Source of the DNA: Cupriavidus sp. U2
GTDB taxonomy: Bacteria; Pseudomonadota; Gammaproteobacteria; Burkholderiales; Burkholderiaceae
Assembly (NCBI RefSeq): GCF_009663685.2
Contig: NZ_RCOG02000006.1
Coordinates: forward strand, 248,001-312,000
Reading direction: 5' to 3'
Length of the DNA stretch: 64,000 bases
Shown here one piece after another: positions 1 through 9,320 of this stretch (position 1 is its first letter; each line of letters begins with the position of its first letter). The notes below the pieces were generated by a model. It searched no databases. It was not told the origin of the DNA and saw only the letters and a program-made list of their open reading frames with translations. Made by a program: the position numbers and the translations under genes.

Positions 1-177
1 GACGACGGCGTCGATAAGCCATGCAAAGGTTGGCGTGCCAAACATATGTGGATTGGAGGCCGCCTCAGACCCTCGTGGCGATGGTCCAGATGATAGTGAA
101 CCGTCTGCCCACCTATTTTGCGCAACCAAAACTCTCGCTGGATCGCTTGTATTTGCCGAGAAGCGTGGCGCGTCCAT
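1..177 (-). CDS. N-terminal part of an unidentified protein, cut by the window edge
   Basis: On the minus strand an ATG at 177 opens a frame that stays open for 59 codons to the left edge, so only the N-terminus is present. A GGGGGA run lies a few bases upstream of the ATG and could act as a ribosome binding site. The first 40 or so residues are polar and rich in Ser, Pro and Gly; the last part (NPHMFGTPTFAWLIDAVV) turns hydrophobic, as if a membrane segment or folded domain begins there. I do not recognise the family. Base composition fits coding DNA, but 59 codons in GC-rich DNA is weak evidence, so this is a tentative call. Confidence 0.35.
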   Translation of the reverse strand, partial: MDAPRFSANTSDPARVLVAQNRWADGSLSSGPSPRGSEAASNPHMFGTPTFAWLIDAVV

Positions 178-1341
178 GATATCCCCCAAACCGCAAGTTT
201 CCTGGCGTCGCATTGGCTCGGTCAAGGCCTGATCGCGTTGGCCCATGTCACTAACCTCGGCCACAGGCCGCAGATCCATCCCCTTCTTGGCTTTCCGCGG
301 ACCTGGTCGTACGGCGGCCTGGCAAGGAAAATCACGAAACTCAGTTGAGCCATTTGGTTGGTGACAAGCATAGATATTGCCGGCAATGGCGGATTGACTC
401 GACAAAGAAACAGCAATCACAACTGACCATGACCCTGGCACGTGCTCCAGAGCCACGACGAGCAGAAGGTCTGTTATTCGCTTTAGCATGGCAGGCCAAA
501 TAGCAACACGTCACGTCGACTCGATGATTTGGCCATTGGCACGGATATGCCTCCTCGGGCCGCCTCGACTAACTAGTACGGAAAGATTCCGACCCGTAAT
601 TGCTCGTGATTTGTCCGGCTATACAACCGCGAATGTAAGATAGCGAACGCTCGCAGCGGGTTGACCTACCCGACGGCGGCTTAGGGTCGGTCCGAGACCG
701 GTCGCAGTTTCCTGAAGAGCGTTGCCCGAGGTTGGGAGAATCCTTCCGGATAAGGGAGGTTGCTTCTCCCGGTTCAGCGTGACACGAGGGAGCTTCCGCC
801 CAACCGAGCAGGGAAAGTCTACGTCAGCAAAACTGCGACGCTTCGTGCGGTTCCGAACGCTCGTCGTGATGGGAAGCACCCTGTCAGTAGCGGGGCCAAT
901 AAGAGCGCGCTCAGAGCCGCCAGTTTCGCGGAGCATCGCTGTGTCGATGGGCTGGCCGCGTGGCGCTTGCGCCATGAGATGCCGACGCTTGCAATGGGAA
1001 AGGCACGAGCCGGTCCTGTGAATCTCGCGACGTGCTGACTCGGGCGGTTTTGATCGCACTACTGGTGGTTGTCTGCTTCACGACATTCCCGACGTTCTTC
1101 GACCTGTGTGTCTGGTCGCTCATCCTTGCCGTTTCGCTCATGTTGTCCCAGGTGTGGCCGCGATGCTGCGCGCACCATTACGTGCCACGTCTGCAAATGA
1201 TCGTGCGTAGCTATCTTTATCCGAAGACGGCCTTAGCCGCCGTGGCGGGACAAGGACAACCGATGCCTGCTCCTGGGTGCAGCGATATTGTTCGAAAGTG
1301 TGCGCAGCGTAAAAGCGGGTGAGAAAAAGCGGGGCGGCGCA
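178..1341. other. 1.16 kb stretch with no supported gene, possibly decayed DNA
   Basis: No frame here gives a protein that I recognise, and the open frames on both strands are short and overlap one another. The longest is 146 codons on the minus strand (619-1059), rich in Arg and Ser and without a visible ribosome binding site. A plus-strand frame from a GTG at 1032 begins with a very hydrophobic stretch of about 40 residues and then loses any pattern. The DNA looks less GC-biased than the genes to its right. It could be a degenerate mobile or repetitive segment, but I see no terminal repeats or transposase motif that would prove it. Confidence 0.4.
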
Positions 1342-1785
1342 TCACTCCACAATTGTCACGCCGCATTCATGTGCAACGCCTAGCAATGTCTGCAGGTCCA
1401 CGGTGCCGGCGGGGACGGCTTCGTCGATTTGCGCAAACAGGCGTGACGCGTTGCCACCATGGCTGGTCACCGAGATCATTTCGCCGCCGCCTGGGCCGAA
1501 CCGGAAGTAGTGGATGGTCTGGGCTGGCACATGGACAAAAGTGCCAGGGCTCGCAGTCAGAACCTGTTTGCCGTATCCAATCTCTATCACTCCTTTGGTC
1601 ACGTAAAACGATTCATCCCAATCGTGGCAATGAGGAGGGGGACCGCTGCCTTCCTGCCCTTGTTGCAGGAAGACTTCGTATCCCTGCGTGGCCGCACTGG
1701 ACGCCAGGACCGTGATTTTTTCACCTACGACATTGAAGGCACGCGGATATGCCGCAGGAGTGACAGCAAACGGTTCCGGTTTCAT
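1342..1785 (-). CDS. Small cupin-fold protein
   Basis: A 147-residue single-domain cupin. The first cupin motif is clear: PPPHCHDWDESFYVTKG (about residues 50-66) supplies two His and a Glu of the usual metal site, followed by VHVPAQTIHYFRF (about 85-97) with the second-motif His. Such small cupins may be dioxygenases, isomerases or simple binding proteins, and the sequence does not show which. The start at 1785 has a GGGAG four bases upstream. The gene stands alone, divergent from the chemoreceptor 450 bp away and flanked on its other side by DNA without genes, so the context gives no functional hint. Confidence 0.85.
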   Translation of the reverse strand: MKPEPFAVTPAAYPRAFNVVGEKITVLASSAATQGYEVFLQQGQEGSGPPPHCHDWDESFYVTKGVIEIGYGKQVLTASPGTFVHVPAQTIHYFRFGPGGGEMISVTSHGGNASRLFAQIDEAVPAGTVDLQTLLGVAHECGVTIVE

Positions 1786-2230
1786 GCTTGGCTCCCGTCA
1801 GGTTTCAATATCCCGGTCAGCGCGAGTCCGTGGGGGACACATCTGCTGAGTGTAGGCGACGCATATTGCCAAGGACAGACGTGCTTCAAAACACCGGGTT
1901 CTGACGCGGCCATGAGGGAAGCGGCGCATCAGCGACAGAGTCGGTGCAGATGGACGTCCCGGGTGAATTCGGAGCGGTGTACTTGTATCCCCGCAGCTCG
2001 GACGAGCGAATTCGCTGAGCAGCAGTGCCGCACATGGCATTTTCCGGGTTCTGGAAGCATGCTTTTCCGATCGTAGTTGTCTGGTCGCGACCTCAACCCC
2101 ACTAAAGCGGGGTTGAGGCTGCCCTGGGAACAGCCGATCTGCAAACGACAGCGCCTAATCCTGCGCGTCACGACGCAGCGGGGCAGTCAAAAACAACCAA
2201 GTAGGACCTATTGCCGAGGGCGTAGGGAAA
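1786..2230. other. Intergenic region between cupin and chemoreceptor genes
   Basis: This 445-bp gap separates divergent genes, so promoters for both should lie in it. I see no convincing coding frame. The one clear structural element is the perfect hairpin at 2092-2119, listed separately. I looked for a sigma28-type flagellar promoter in front of the chemoreceptor and found only a partial GCCGA match at 2213 without a correctly spaced -35 element. Confidence 0.5.
2092..2119. repeat. Perfect 10-bp inverted repeat (hairpin)
   Basis: CCTCAACCCC at 2092-2101 is followed, after an 8-base loop, by its exact reverse complement GGGGTTGAGG at 2110-2119. No T-run follows on either strand, and the neighbouring genes diverge from here, so it is not an obvious terminator. 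It lies about 110 bp upstream of the chemoreceptor start. It could be an operator, a leader structure or the relic of a repetitive element. Confidence 0.7.
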
Positions 2231-3802
2231 ATGGGGATACAAATGGCGTTCATCGGCAACATGAAGATTGGCAAGCGGCTGGCTCTTGGCTTCTCTCTGA
2301 TTCTGGCGTTTTCCATTGCAATTACCGCTATCGCCATCTGGCGGCTCGACAACGTCGCGGCCGCGACGCGCGAGATGATGAAGGAGCCGCTCCTCAAGGA
2401 GAGACTGATTGGCGACTGGTATGCCAATTTGGCATCAGGGATCCGCCGCACTAGCGCAATCGCGAAGAGTAGTGATCCTGCGTTGGGCCCGTATTTCGCC
2501 GAAGAAGCGGCGACGTCGTCCAAGAGTTCAGGCGAAATTCAGAAAAAAGTGGAAGCGTTGATTTCCACCGAAGAAGAAAGGGCGCTGTTCAGCCAGATCG
2601 GAGAATCGCGGAAGGCCTATTTGAGTTCTCGCGATGAGATCAATAAGGCTAAAGCGGCTGGTAATGTCGATGAAGCCATGCGTATCCTGGACAAGGTGTT
2701 CACCCCGGCGGCGAACGCCTATCAGGGCACCATGCGCGAACTTGTTGAAGTGCAGCGACGCACCATTGACGATACCGCCAAGGAGATTGATGGCGTTGCG
2801 GGCAAGAGCCGCACTCTACTGCTCGTGCTCGAGGGGCTCATTCTGATCCTTGGAATCATGTGTGCGTACTTCCTGACGCGCAGCATCAGCCGTCCGCTGG
2901 CCCAGGCTGTCAGCGTGTCGCGTCGCGTGGCCGATGGTGATCTGTCCAGCGAAATAGTCGTGACATCGAGTGACGAGGCCGGTGAGCTGCTGCAAGCACT
3001 GAAAGATATGAATGACAAGCTCCGCGGGACGGTCGGAAATATCCGATCGGCCAGTGTGGCGGTCGCCACTGCCGCTGGGCAAATTGCATCCGGTAATCTG
3101 GATCTATCTTCTCGCACCGAGGAGCAGGCTGCTTCGATTGAGCAGACTGCAGCCAGTATGGTCGAGCTGACGGAAACGGTGAATCTGAATGCCGACAATG
3201 CGCGTCAGGCGACTTCCCTGGCGGGAAGTGCCAGAGAGATGACGGAATCCGGGCGTTCCGATGTAGCTGCGATGGTGCAGACGGTTGGTGAAGTGAACGC
3301 CGAGTCGAAGAAGATCGCAGAGATCACCGGCATGATTGAGGGCATCGCATTTCAGACGAATATCCTGGCGCTCAATGCTGCAGTTGAGGCGGCACGTGCG
3401 GGTGAGCAGGGACGAGGCTTCGCCGTGGTCGCCGGCGAGGTACGATCGCTGGCGCAAAGGGCGTCTGGCGCAGCCAAGGAAATCAAACAACTGATCGAGA
3501 CGTCAACTGTGAAGGTGCAAGTTGGCGCTCAGCAGGCCGAGGGCGTTAGTGCCGCGATGGAACGGATTAGTACGGCAATCGAGCGCGTCTCGGACATTGT
3601 CGGCGAGATTTCTGCGGCATCCGACGAGCAGAGTAAGAACCTTGAACAGGTGAGCCTTGCCATTGCCCAGATTGACCAAGCCACTCAGCAAAATGCAGCA
3701 CTGGTCGAGGAGTCATCGGCAGCAGCGCAGGCTCTGCGCGAGCAGGCGGTCGGTATGAAAGAAGGGGTGATGTATTTCAAGACCGCTGGCCAATTCGCGT
3801 AA
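2231..3802 (+). CDS. Methyl-accepting chemotaxis protein
   Basis: A 523-residue transmembrane chemoreceptor. TM1 lies near residues 17-38, followed by a periplasmic helical domain of about 150 residues of four-helix-bundle (Tar/Tsr) type, TM2 near 195-215, a HAMP linker that starts with TRSISRPL, and a long cytoplasmic signalling domain. The hairpin tip that contacts CheA and CheW is intact (core [19 protein letters not shown]). The C-terminus ends soon after the signalling helices and carries no CheR-binding pentapeptide. The ligand cannot be read from the sequence. In-frame ATGs at 2243 and 2261 are alternative starts; 2231 has an AGGG close by and 2243 has a GGGG. No che or flagellar genes are adjacent. 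Confidence 0.95.
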   Translation: MGIQMAFIGNMKIGKRLALGFSLILAFSIAITAIAIWRLDNVAAATREMMKEPLLKERLIGDWYANLASGIRRTSAIAKSSDPALGPYFAEEAATSSKSSGEIQKKVEALISTEEERALFSQIGESRKAYLSSRDEINKAKAAGNVDEAMRILDKVFTPAANAYQGTMRELVEVQRRTIDDTAKEIDGVAGKSRTLLLVLEGLILILGIMCAYFLTRSISRPLAQAVSVSRRVADGDLSSEIVVTSSDEAGELLQALKDMNDKLRGTVGNIRSASVAVATAAGQIASGNLDLSSRTEEQAASIEQTAASMVELTETVNLNADNARQATSLAGSAREMTESGRSDVAAMVQTVGEVNAESKKIAEITGMIEGIAFQTNILALNAAVEAARAGEQGRGFAVVAGEVRSLAQRASGAAKEIKQLIETSTVKVQVGAQQAEGVSAAMERISTAIERVSDIVGEISAASDEQSKNLEQVSLAIAQIDQATQQNAALVEESSAAAQALREQAVGMKEGVMYFKTAGQFA

Positions 3803-4112
3803 GGCGAATCTTCAGTCGTCCCAATGTTCGATCGTAATGGCGCTGCTCCTCGTGAGACACCTGGTATAAGGCGACGCCGAGAGGGCTGCGTCACGAATGT
3901 ATCACTCTCAGAACCATCGGTGTCCGCACGCGAATGCGGCCGCCTGTCACTCCAAACCTTATAACTTATGTAAGGAGTTAATTTCCAGGCAGCCGCGCTT
4001 CTCGTAAGACTTTCCCGTCGGCGGCCTGCAGACGGCAACAAAGAATCAACGACTTACGACAAAACTTGTCAGAAGTTAATTTGCACGACTCAACCGTGCG
4101 CCGGGCCGCCGG
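3803..4112. other. Convergent intergenic region without a gene
   Basis: This 310-bp gap lies between the ends of the chemoreceptor and aminotransferase genes. No supported frame is seen. The stretch near 3950-3985 is unusually AT-rich and contains short imperfect inverted repeats (CCTTA...TAAGG, TAACT...AGTTA). No hairpin with a T-run that would count as a classical terminator is evident. Confidence 0.4.
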
Positions 4113-5213
4113 TCAGAACAGGCGGTCCAGCCAGCCGTGCGGGTCCGGCGCGCGGCCTTGCTGCAGGTCGACCAGTGCGCCCTTGAGGCGCGTCGTGATC
4201 TCGCCCGCCCCGCCGTCGCCAATGGTGAAGTTGTACGCGCGCCCCTTCACCTTGCCAATTGGCGTCACCACCGCCGCGGTGCCGCACGCAAACGCCTCGC
4301 GCAGGCGCCCGCTCTGTGCATCGGCCTGCCACTGGTCGATCGCGTAGGGCTCTTCGCGCACGGTCAGGCCAAGGTCGCGTGCCAGGGTGATGAGCGAATC
4401 GCGTGTGATGCCGGGCAGGATCGTGCCGGTCAACGGTGGCGTCTGCAGGGTGCCGTCGTCGAAGACGAAAAAGACGTTCATGCCGCCCAGTTCCTCGATC
4501 CAGCGCCGCTCCACGGCGTCGAGGAATACCACCTGGTCGCAGCCCTCGCGGGTGGCTTCCGCCTGCGCCAGAAGGCTCGCGGCATAGTTGCCGCCACACT
4601 TGGCCTCGCCGGTGCCACCGGGCGCGGCGCGCGTGTAGGTGTCCGACACCCACAAGGTGACCGCCGCCGATGCGCCGCCCTTGAAGTACGCGCCCACCGG
4701 GCACGCGACCACGCAATACAGGTATTCGGCGGCAGGCTTGACGCCCAGCACCACTTCGGTGGCGATCATGAACGGGCGCAGGTACAGCGCCGAGCCTTGC
4801 CCGGAGGGAATCCACGCACGGTCCAGGCGGACCAGTTCCCGCACCGATTCCAGGAACAGCTCTTCGGGCAGCGCAGGCATCGCCAGGCGTCGGGCTGAGT
4901 TCTGGAAGCGGCGTGCGTTCGCATCGGGACGGAACAGCGCACCGCCGCCGTCCGGCAGCCGGTACGCCTTCAGCCCTTCAAAGATCTCCTGCGCGTAATG
5001 GAACACCAGGGTGGACGGATCGAACTGGATGGGGCCGTGAGGTCCGATCTTCGCGTCGTGCCAGCCCTTGCCCTCGGTGTAGCGGATGGTGGCCATGTGG
5101 TCGGTAAAGACGCGGCCAAACGCCGGGCTCTCCAGCAGGCGCTCGCGCTCGGCCGCCGGCAGCGGGGTCGTGCTCGGCGCAATCGTCAGGTTGGATCCGA
5201 CAGCGGTATTCAT
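4113..5213 (-). CDS. ilvE: Branched-chain amino acid aminotransferase
   Basis: A class IV PLP-dependent transaminase of 366 residues, the usual length for the longer bacterial and eukaryote-like branched-chain aminotransferases. It should transfer the amino group between glutamate and the keto acids of Leu, Ile and Val in the cytoplasm. The PLP-binding lysine is in EAKCGGNYAAS (K205); FHYAQEIFEGLKAYR (71-85) and the YLRPFM strand (144-149) are typical of the family. The start at 5213 is chosen because AGGAG lies just upstream; an in-frame start at 5339 would run into the LysR gene. It follows the LysR gene on the same strand by 91 bp, but a functional link to benzoate degradation is not obvious. 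Confidence 0.95.
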   Translation of the reverse strand: MNTAVGSNLTIAPSTTPLPAAERERLLESPAFGRVFTDHMATIRYTEGKGWHDAKIGPHGPIQFDPSTLVFHYAQEIFEGLKAYRLPDGGGALFRPDANARRFQNSARRLAMPALPEELFLESVRELVRLDRAWIPSGQGSALYLRPFMIATEVVLGVKPAAEYLYCVVACPVGAYFKGGASAAVTLWVSDTYTRAAPGGTGEAKCGGNYAASLLAQAEATREGCDQVVFLDAVERRWIEELGGMNVFFVFDDGTLQTPPLTGTILPGITRDSLITLARDLGLTVREEPYAIDQWQADAQSGRLREAFACGTAAVVTPIGKVKGRAYNFTIGDGGAGEITTRLKGALVDLQQGRAPDPHGWLDRLF

Positions 5214-5304
5214 ACAGTCTCCTAGGGGTGCAGGGGGGGGCGCCACGCGCCCAGACCCCGAATTTTGCGCCATGCGCGGTGTTTTGTGGTGAGAAACGGC
5301 CATG

Positions 5305-6228
5305 TTACTGGCCCTTGTCCGTGGGCGGGACGTAGGCAATCCGCTCTTCCTCGTAAAGCCGATAAATCATTTCCAGCATTTCCTTGATGTCCCGTGATTC
5401 GTCCATGGCGCGCATGCTCATGATGATGGGCGACGTGAGCGTCGTGTCATCCAGCGCCATATAGCTCACGTCATCGCGCTTCAGCCCATAGACGCTGCTC
5501 GGCACGACCGAGATGCCTTCTCCGGCGGCCACGAGTCCCAATGCGATCTGCAACTCGCGCACCTCGTAGATGCGGCGTGGCGTGAGGGCGCGTTCCTGAA
5601 ACGCCGATAGCACCTGGTCGGCATAGCTGGGTCTGGGCGCTTTCGGGAAGACGATCAGCGTTTCGTAGATCAGATCGCGAAGCGAAAGCACCGGTTTCGA
5701 TACCGATAGCGAATGGCCGACCGGCAGCGCGACAATCATCTTCTCTTCGCGAAGAACGACGCGGCGGATGTTGGGGTCCTCGTGCCGGATCCGGCCGAAT
5801 CCGATATCGATGCGGCCGTCCTTCAGCGCGCGAAGCTGATCCATGGTGGACATCTCGTGCAGGCTCAGTTCGACCGACTTGTTCTCGTCCCGGAACCGCC
5901 GGATGATCTTCGGCAGCATGCCGTAGAGCGTGGAGCCCACAAAGCCGACCGAAAGGCTGCGCTCGATGTTTCCCACGCGCCGCGTCATCGATTCCAGCTC
6001 GTTCGTCTGGGCAATGAGATGCACCGCGTGGGAGTAGAAGAACTTGCCCGTCTCGGTGAGCTTGAGCGGCCGGGAGTTCCGCTCGAACAACTGCACGCCC
6101 AGGGCCTCCTCGAGCTGCTGGATCTGGCGGCTGAGCGGCGGTTGCGCAATATGGAGCCGGCGTGCTGCGCGCGTGAAGTTCCGTTCTTCGGCCACCGCTA
6201 CGAAATAGCGAAGATGCCGTAGCTCCAT
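5305..6228 (-). CDS. LysR-type regulator of the catechol/benzoate genes (BenM/CatR-like)
   Basis: A LysR-type transcription factor of 307 residues: N-terminal winged helix-turn-helix (MELRHLRYFVAVAEERNFTRAARRLHIAQPPLSRQIQQLE region, residues 1-60), a linker helix, and an effector-binding domain. The HTH sequence and the VGFVGSTLYGMLP opening of the effector domain resemble the BenM/CatM/CatR group, which respond to cis,cis-muconate and sometimes benzoate. It is divergent from catA with 173 bp between the start codons, the classical layout for a LysR activator, and matching half-sites lie next to its own start. It therefore probably activates catA-benABCD and represses itself. Whether it should be called benM or catR cannot be decided here. 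Confidence 0.9.
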   Translation of the reverse strand: MELRHLRYFVAVAEERNFTRAARRLHIAQPPLSRQIQQLEEALGVQLFERNSRPLKLTETGKFFYSHAVHLIAQTNELESMTRRVGNIERSLSVGFVGSTLYGMLPKIIRRFRDENKSVELSLHEMSTMDQLRALKDGRIDIGFGRIRHEDPNIRRVVLREEKMIVALPVGHSLSVSKPVLSLRDLIYETLIVFPKAPRPSYADQVLSAFQERALTPRRIYEVRELQIALGLVAAGEGISVVPSSVYGLKRDDVSYMALDDTTLTSPIIMSMRAMDESRDIKEMLEMIYRLYEEERIAYVPPTDKGQ

Positions 6229-6231
6229 ACA

Positions 6232-6296
6232 ATACCTCCAGGATATAGCCCGATACTAAAACGGTGTTGGACTCGCCCGTTTGGCGCCTCTATTCT
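6232..6296 (+). promoter_or_regulatory. Putative BenM/CatR-type operator pair and catA promoter
   Basis: ATAC-N7-ATAT at 6232-6246 matches the BenM/CatM site ATAC-N7-GTAT in 7 of 8 positions. A second, weaker copy, ATAC-N7-GTGT, begins at 6253, exactly 21 bp (two helical turns) further on. A sigma70-like promoter follows: TTGGAC at 6267-6272, an 18-bp spacer, and TATTCT at 6291-6296. This puts the centre of the first site near -65 and the second over the -40 region, the standard geometry for a LysR recognition site and activation site. catA starts about 100 bp further downstream. The positions are read from the sequence; the function is inferred. Confidence 0.6.
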
Positions 6297-6401
6297 GCTT
6301 TTACGCTCGGTTTCGCCGCCAGATTATACCTTTCGAGTAGCTTTGGATTGGCTTGGAGCGAGGGTTAACCCCACCAGAAACACAGAAAGTCAGGAGCAGA
6401 C

Positions 6402-7337
6402 ATGAGTCCCAAAGTATTCGACACCAAGGAAGTGCAGGACCTGCTGAAGGCCGCTGCCAATCTGGGAAGCGACGCGGGCAATGCGCGCGCCAGGCAGATT
6501 ACGCACCGTCTGCTGAGCGACCTTTTCAAGGCCATCGACGACCTTGACATGACGCCCGACGAGATCTGGGCCGGCGTGAACTATTTCAACAAGCTTGGCA
6601 AGGACGGCGAGGCGGCGCTCCTGGCAGCCGGCCTTGGTCTCGAAAAGTATCTCGACATCCGCATGGATGCAGCGGACCGCGAGGCCGATATCCATGGCGG
6701 CACGCCGCGCACCATTGAAGGCCCGCTGTATGTCGCCGGTGCCCCGGTGCGCGACGGCGTATCGCGGATCGACATCAATGCCGATGAAGCGGCGGGGCCG
6801 CTCATCATCCGGGGCACGGTATCCGGCCCGGACGGCAAGCCCGTGGCCAATGCCGTGGTGGAATGCTGGCACGCCAACTCCAGGGGCTTCTATTCGCACT
6901 TCGATCCGACCGGCGCCCAGGACGACTTCAACCTTCGCGGCGCAGTGAGGACGGGCGTTGACGGCAAGTACGAGTTCCGCACGCTGATGCCTGTAGGCTA
7001 CGGCTGTCCGCCGCAAGGCGCGACGCAGCAACTGCTTGATGCGCTGGGCCGCCACGGCAACCGCCCGGCACACGTGCACTTCTTCGTGACCAGCGACAAG
7101 TCGCGCAAGCTGACGACGCAGATCAACATCGAAGGCGATCCGCTGATCTGGGACGATTTTGCGTATGCAACACGCGAAGAGCTGGTGCCGCACGTCGTCG
7201 AAAAGACCGGCGGCATTGCGCTGGGCCTCAAGGCCGATGCGTACAAGGAAATCGAATTCGATATTGCGCTGACGCCGCTGGTGCAAGGCAAGGACAACCA
7301 GCTCGTCAACCGCCTGCGTGCCGCCGCCACGGCGTAA
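6402..7337 (+). CDS. catA: Catechol 1,2-dioxygenase
   Basis: An intradiol ring-cleavage dioxygenase of 311 residues that converts catechol to cis,cis-muconate, the first step of the ortho (beta-ketoadipate) branch. It has the N-terminal helical dimerisation domain followed by the beta-sandwich catalytic domain. All four non-heme Fe(III) ligands are present: Tyr164 (in RGFYSHF), Tyr200 (in MPVGYGCP), His224 and His226 (in RPAHVHFF), at the same numbers as in the Acinetobacter enzyme. AGGAG precedes the ATG. It leads the catA-benABCD array, so production of catechol and its removal are co-directional. No catB or catC is in the window, so muconate processing must be encoded elsewhere. Confidence 0.97.
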   Translation: MSPKVFDTKEVQDLLKAAANLGSDAGNARARQITHRLLSDLFKAIDDLDMTPDEIWAGVNYFNKLGKDGEAALLAAGLGLEKYLDIRMDAADREADIHGGTPRTIEGPLYVAGAPVRDGVSRIDINADEAAGPLIIRGTVSGPDGKPVANAVVECWHANSRGFYSHFDPTGAQDDFNLRGAVRTGVDGKYEFRTLMPVGYGCPPQGATQQLLDALGRHGNRPAHVHFFVTSDKSRKLTTQINIEGDPLIWDDFAYATREELVPHVVEKTGGIALGLKADAYKEIEFDIALTPLVQGKDNQLVNRLRAAATA

Positions 7338-7346
7338 CCCCGCGCT

Positions 7347-7368
7347 GCGGCCTGGCTGACCAGGTCGC
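7347..7368 (+). repeat. Intercistronic hairpin between catA and benA
   Basis: GCGGCCTGG at 7347-7355 pairs with CCAGGTCGC at 7360-7368 (nine pairs, one of them G-U) across a CTGA tetraloop. It lies 10 bp after the catA stop and about 70 bp before the benA start. A C-rich stretch with a short T-run follows. It may act as a weak attenuator or as an RNA-stability element that sets the ratio of catA to ben transcripts. Confidence 0.5.
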
Positions 7369-7438
7369 CCCCTTTCCGCACGAATCCTCTGCACCAATGC
7401 CACGGCTTCGCCATGAAGCCGGCATAGGGAGACAACGC

Positions 7439-8797
7439 ATGCCCGCAACCATCGACAAGGCAAGACAACTGGACGATCTGCTGAGCAACGCCGTCCAGGA
7501 CGACAAGGAGAACGGCGTTTTCCGCTGCCGCCGCGACATCTTCACCAACGCTGATCTGTACGAACTCGAGATGAAGCACATCTTCGAGGGCAACTGGGTG
7601 TACCTGGCCCACGAAAGCCAGGTCCCGAACGTCAACGACTACTACACCACCTGGATCGGCCGCCAGCCCATCGTCATCACGCGCGACAAGGCTGGGGAAC
7701 TGCACGCGGTCATCAATGCCTGCGCGCACAAGGGCGCCATGCTTTGCCGGCGCAAGCACGGCAACAAGGGCAGCTTCACGTGTCCGTTTCACGGTTGGAC
7801 GTTCTCGAACGCGGGCAAGCTGCTGAAGGTGAAGGACGAGAAGACCACCGAGTATCCGGTGCAGTTCAACAAGGACGGCTCGCACGACCTGCGGAAGGTT
7901 GCGCGCTTCCAGAACTATCGTGGCTTCCTGTTCGGCAGCCTGAGCGCCGACGTGATGCCGCTGGAGGATTACCTCGGCGAGACCAGGATCATCATCGACC
8001 AGATCGTCTCGCAGGCACCGGAAGGCCTGGAAGTGCTGCGCGGCAACTCCTCCTACATCTACGACGGCAACTGGAAGATGCAGATGGAGAACGGTTGCGA
8101 CGGCTATCACGTCAGCACCGTGCACTGGAACTACGCCGCAACGATGGGCCGGCGCAGGGTCGAGGGCACGAAGGCCGTGGATGCGAACGGCTGGAGCAAA
8201 TCGGTCGCGGGCGTGTATGGCTTCGAACATGGCCACATCCTGCTGTGGACCAACACGATGAACCCGGAAGTTCGGCCGGTCCATCAGCATCGCGAAGAGA
8301 TTGCGGCGCGCGTTGGCGAGGACAAGGCGCACTACATCGTCAACCAGACGCGGAACCTGTGCCTGTATCCGAACGTGTTCCTGATGGATCAGTTCAGCAC
8401 CCAGATTCGCGTCGTCCGCCCGCTTGGCGTCGACAAGACCGAAGTCAGCATTTTCTGCTTTGCGCCGAAGGGCGAGAGCGCCGAAAGCCGCGCCCTTCGC
8501 ATTCGCCAGTACGAGGACTTCTTCAACGTGTCGGGCATGGGCACCAGCGATGACCTCGAAGAGTTCCGTGCCTGCCAGGCCGGTTACGCTGGCACGACGT
8601 CGATGTGGAACGACATGTCGCGCGGTGCGCCGTTGTGGGTGAACGGACCCGACGCGAACGCGAAGGGCATGGGGCTGAATCCGCGCATCTCGGGCGAGCG
8701 AAGCGAGGACGAAGGTCTCTTCGTGGTGCAGCACGAATACTGGATGCGGGTGATGCGCGAAGCCCTGCGCAAGGAACAGGCAGAGGCAGCGGTATGA
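7439..8797 (+). CDS. benA: Benzoate 1,2-dioxygenase, large (alpha) subunit
   Basis: The catalytic subunit (452 residues) of the ring-hydroxylating dioxygenase that turns benzoate into the cis-dihydrodiol. The Rieske [2Fe-2S] ligands are Cys95-x-His97 and Cys115-x2-His118. The mononuclear iron is held by His224 and His229 in DGYHVSTVH, with Asp221 as the electron bridge between subunits. The start at 7439 is preceded by GGGAG; an in-frame ATG at 7397 has no such signal. Its stop overlaps the benB start, so the two subunits are probably translationally coupled. Close relatives act on toluate or anthranilate, but the complete benABCD set next to catA favours benzoate. Confidence 0.95.
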   Translation: MPATIDKARQLDDLLSNAVQDDKENGVFRCRRDIFTNADLYELEMKHIFEGNWVYLAHESQVPNVNDYYTTWIGRQPIVITRDKAGELHAVINACAHKGAMLCRRKHGNKGSFTCPFHGWTFSNAGKLLKVKDEKTTEYPVQFNKDGSHDLRKVARFQNYRGFLFGSLSADVMPLEDYLGETRIIIDQIVSQAPEGLEVLRGNSSYIYDGNWKMQMENGCDGYHVSTVHWNYAATMGRRRVEGTKAVDANGWSKSVAGVYGFEHGHILLWTNTMNPEVRPVHQHREEIAARVGEDKAHYIVNQTRNLCLYPNVFLMDQFSTQIRVVRPLGVDKTEVSIFCFAPKGESAESRALRIRQYEDFFNVSGMGTSDDLEEFRACQAGYAGTTSMWNDMSRGAPLWVNGPDANAKGMGLNPRISGERSEDEGLFVVQHEYWMRVMREALRKEQAEAAV

Positions 8798-9282
8798 CGA
8801 TCGACCATCAAACCATCTGCAATGCCCTGTACCGGGAGGCGCGCTTTCTGGATGACCGTCAGTGGGACGAATGGCTGGCGTGCTACGCGGACGACGTCAC
8901 GTACTGGATGCCCGCCTGGGATGACGATGACAAGCTCACCGAAGATCCCCAGCGCGAGATTTCCCTCATGTACTACGCGGACCGTGGCGGCCTGGAAGAC
9001 CGGGTGTTTCGTATCCGGACCGAGCGCAGCAGCGCATCGATGCCGGAGCCGCGCACCAGCCACAACGTCACCAACGTCGAAGTGCTGGCCGAACGTGATG
9101 ACGAAATCGACGTTCGCTACAACTTCCACACGCTGAGCCACCGCTACAAGGTGACGGACCAGTACTTCGGCACGGTCTACCTCACCTTCCGCAAGGTGGG
9201 CGATCGCCTGCTGATTTCGAGCAAGAAGATCGCGCTCAAGAATGACTATATCCGCCAGGTGCTCGACGTCTACCACGTCTGA
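8794..9282 (+). CDS. benB: Benzoate 1,2-dioxygenase, small (beta) subunit
   Basis: A 162-residue protein of the ring-hydroxylating dioxygenase beta-subunit family (cone-shaped alpha+beta fold). It opens with the typical helix [26 protein letters not shown] followed by YWMPAW. Beta subunits hold the alpha3-beta3 hexamer together and carry no metal. The ATG at 8794 overlaps the benA stop (ATGA), the expected coupling for subunits needed in equal amounts; a frame opening upstream at 8605 lies inside benA and is not used. The length matches the family. Confidence 0.95.
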   Translation: MTIDHQTICNALYREARFLDDRQWDEWLACYADDVTYWMPAWDDDDKLTEDPQREISLMYYADRGGLEDRVFRIRTERSSASMPEPRTSHNVTNVEVLAERDDEIDVRYNFHTLSHRYKVTDQYFGTVYLTFRKVGDRLLISSKKIALKNDYIRQVLDVYHV

Positions 9283-9320
9283 GCGCGCGGATCGGATCGA
9301 GACAGGACGCAGGAGGCAAC

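Noticed and set aside
619..1059. A 146-codon minus-strand frame in the left gap
   Set aside because: It has no ribosome binding site, an overlapping equally long frame on the other strand, and no recognised domain; kept only as part of the gap description.
1032..1322. A GTG-started frame with a hydrophobic N-terminus
   Set aside because: The hydrophobic stretch could be chance, the rest shows no pattern, and there is no ribosome binding site.
2187..2220. A sigma28-type flagellar promoter before the chemoreceptor
   Set aside because: Only GCCGA matches; a TAAA-like element is not at the required distance.
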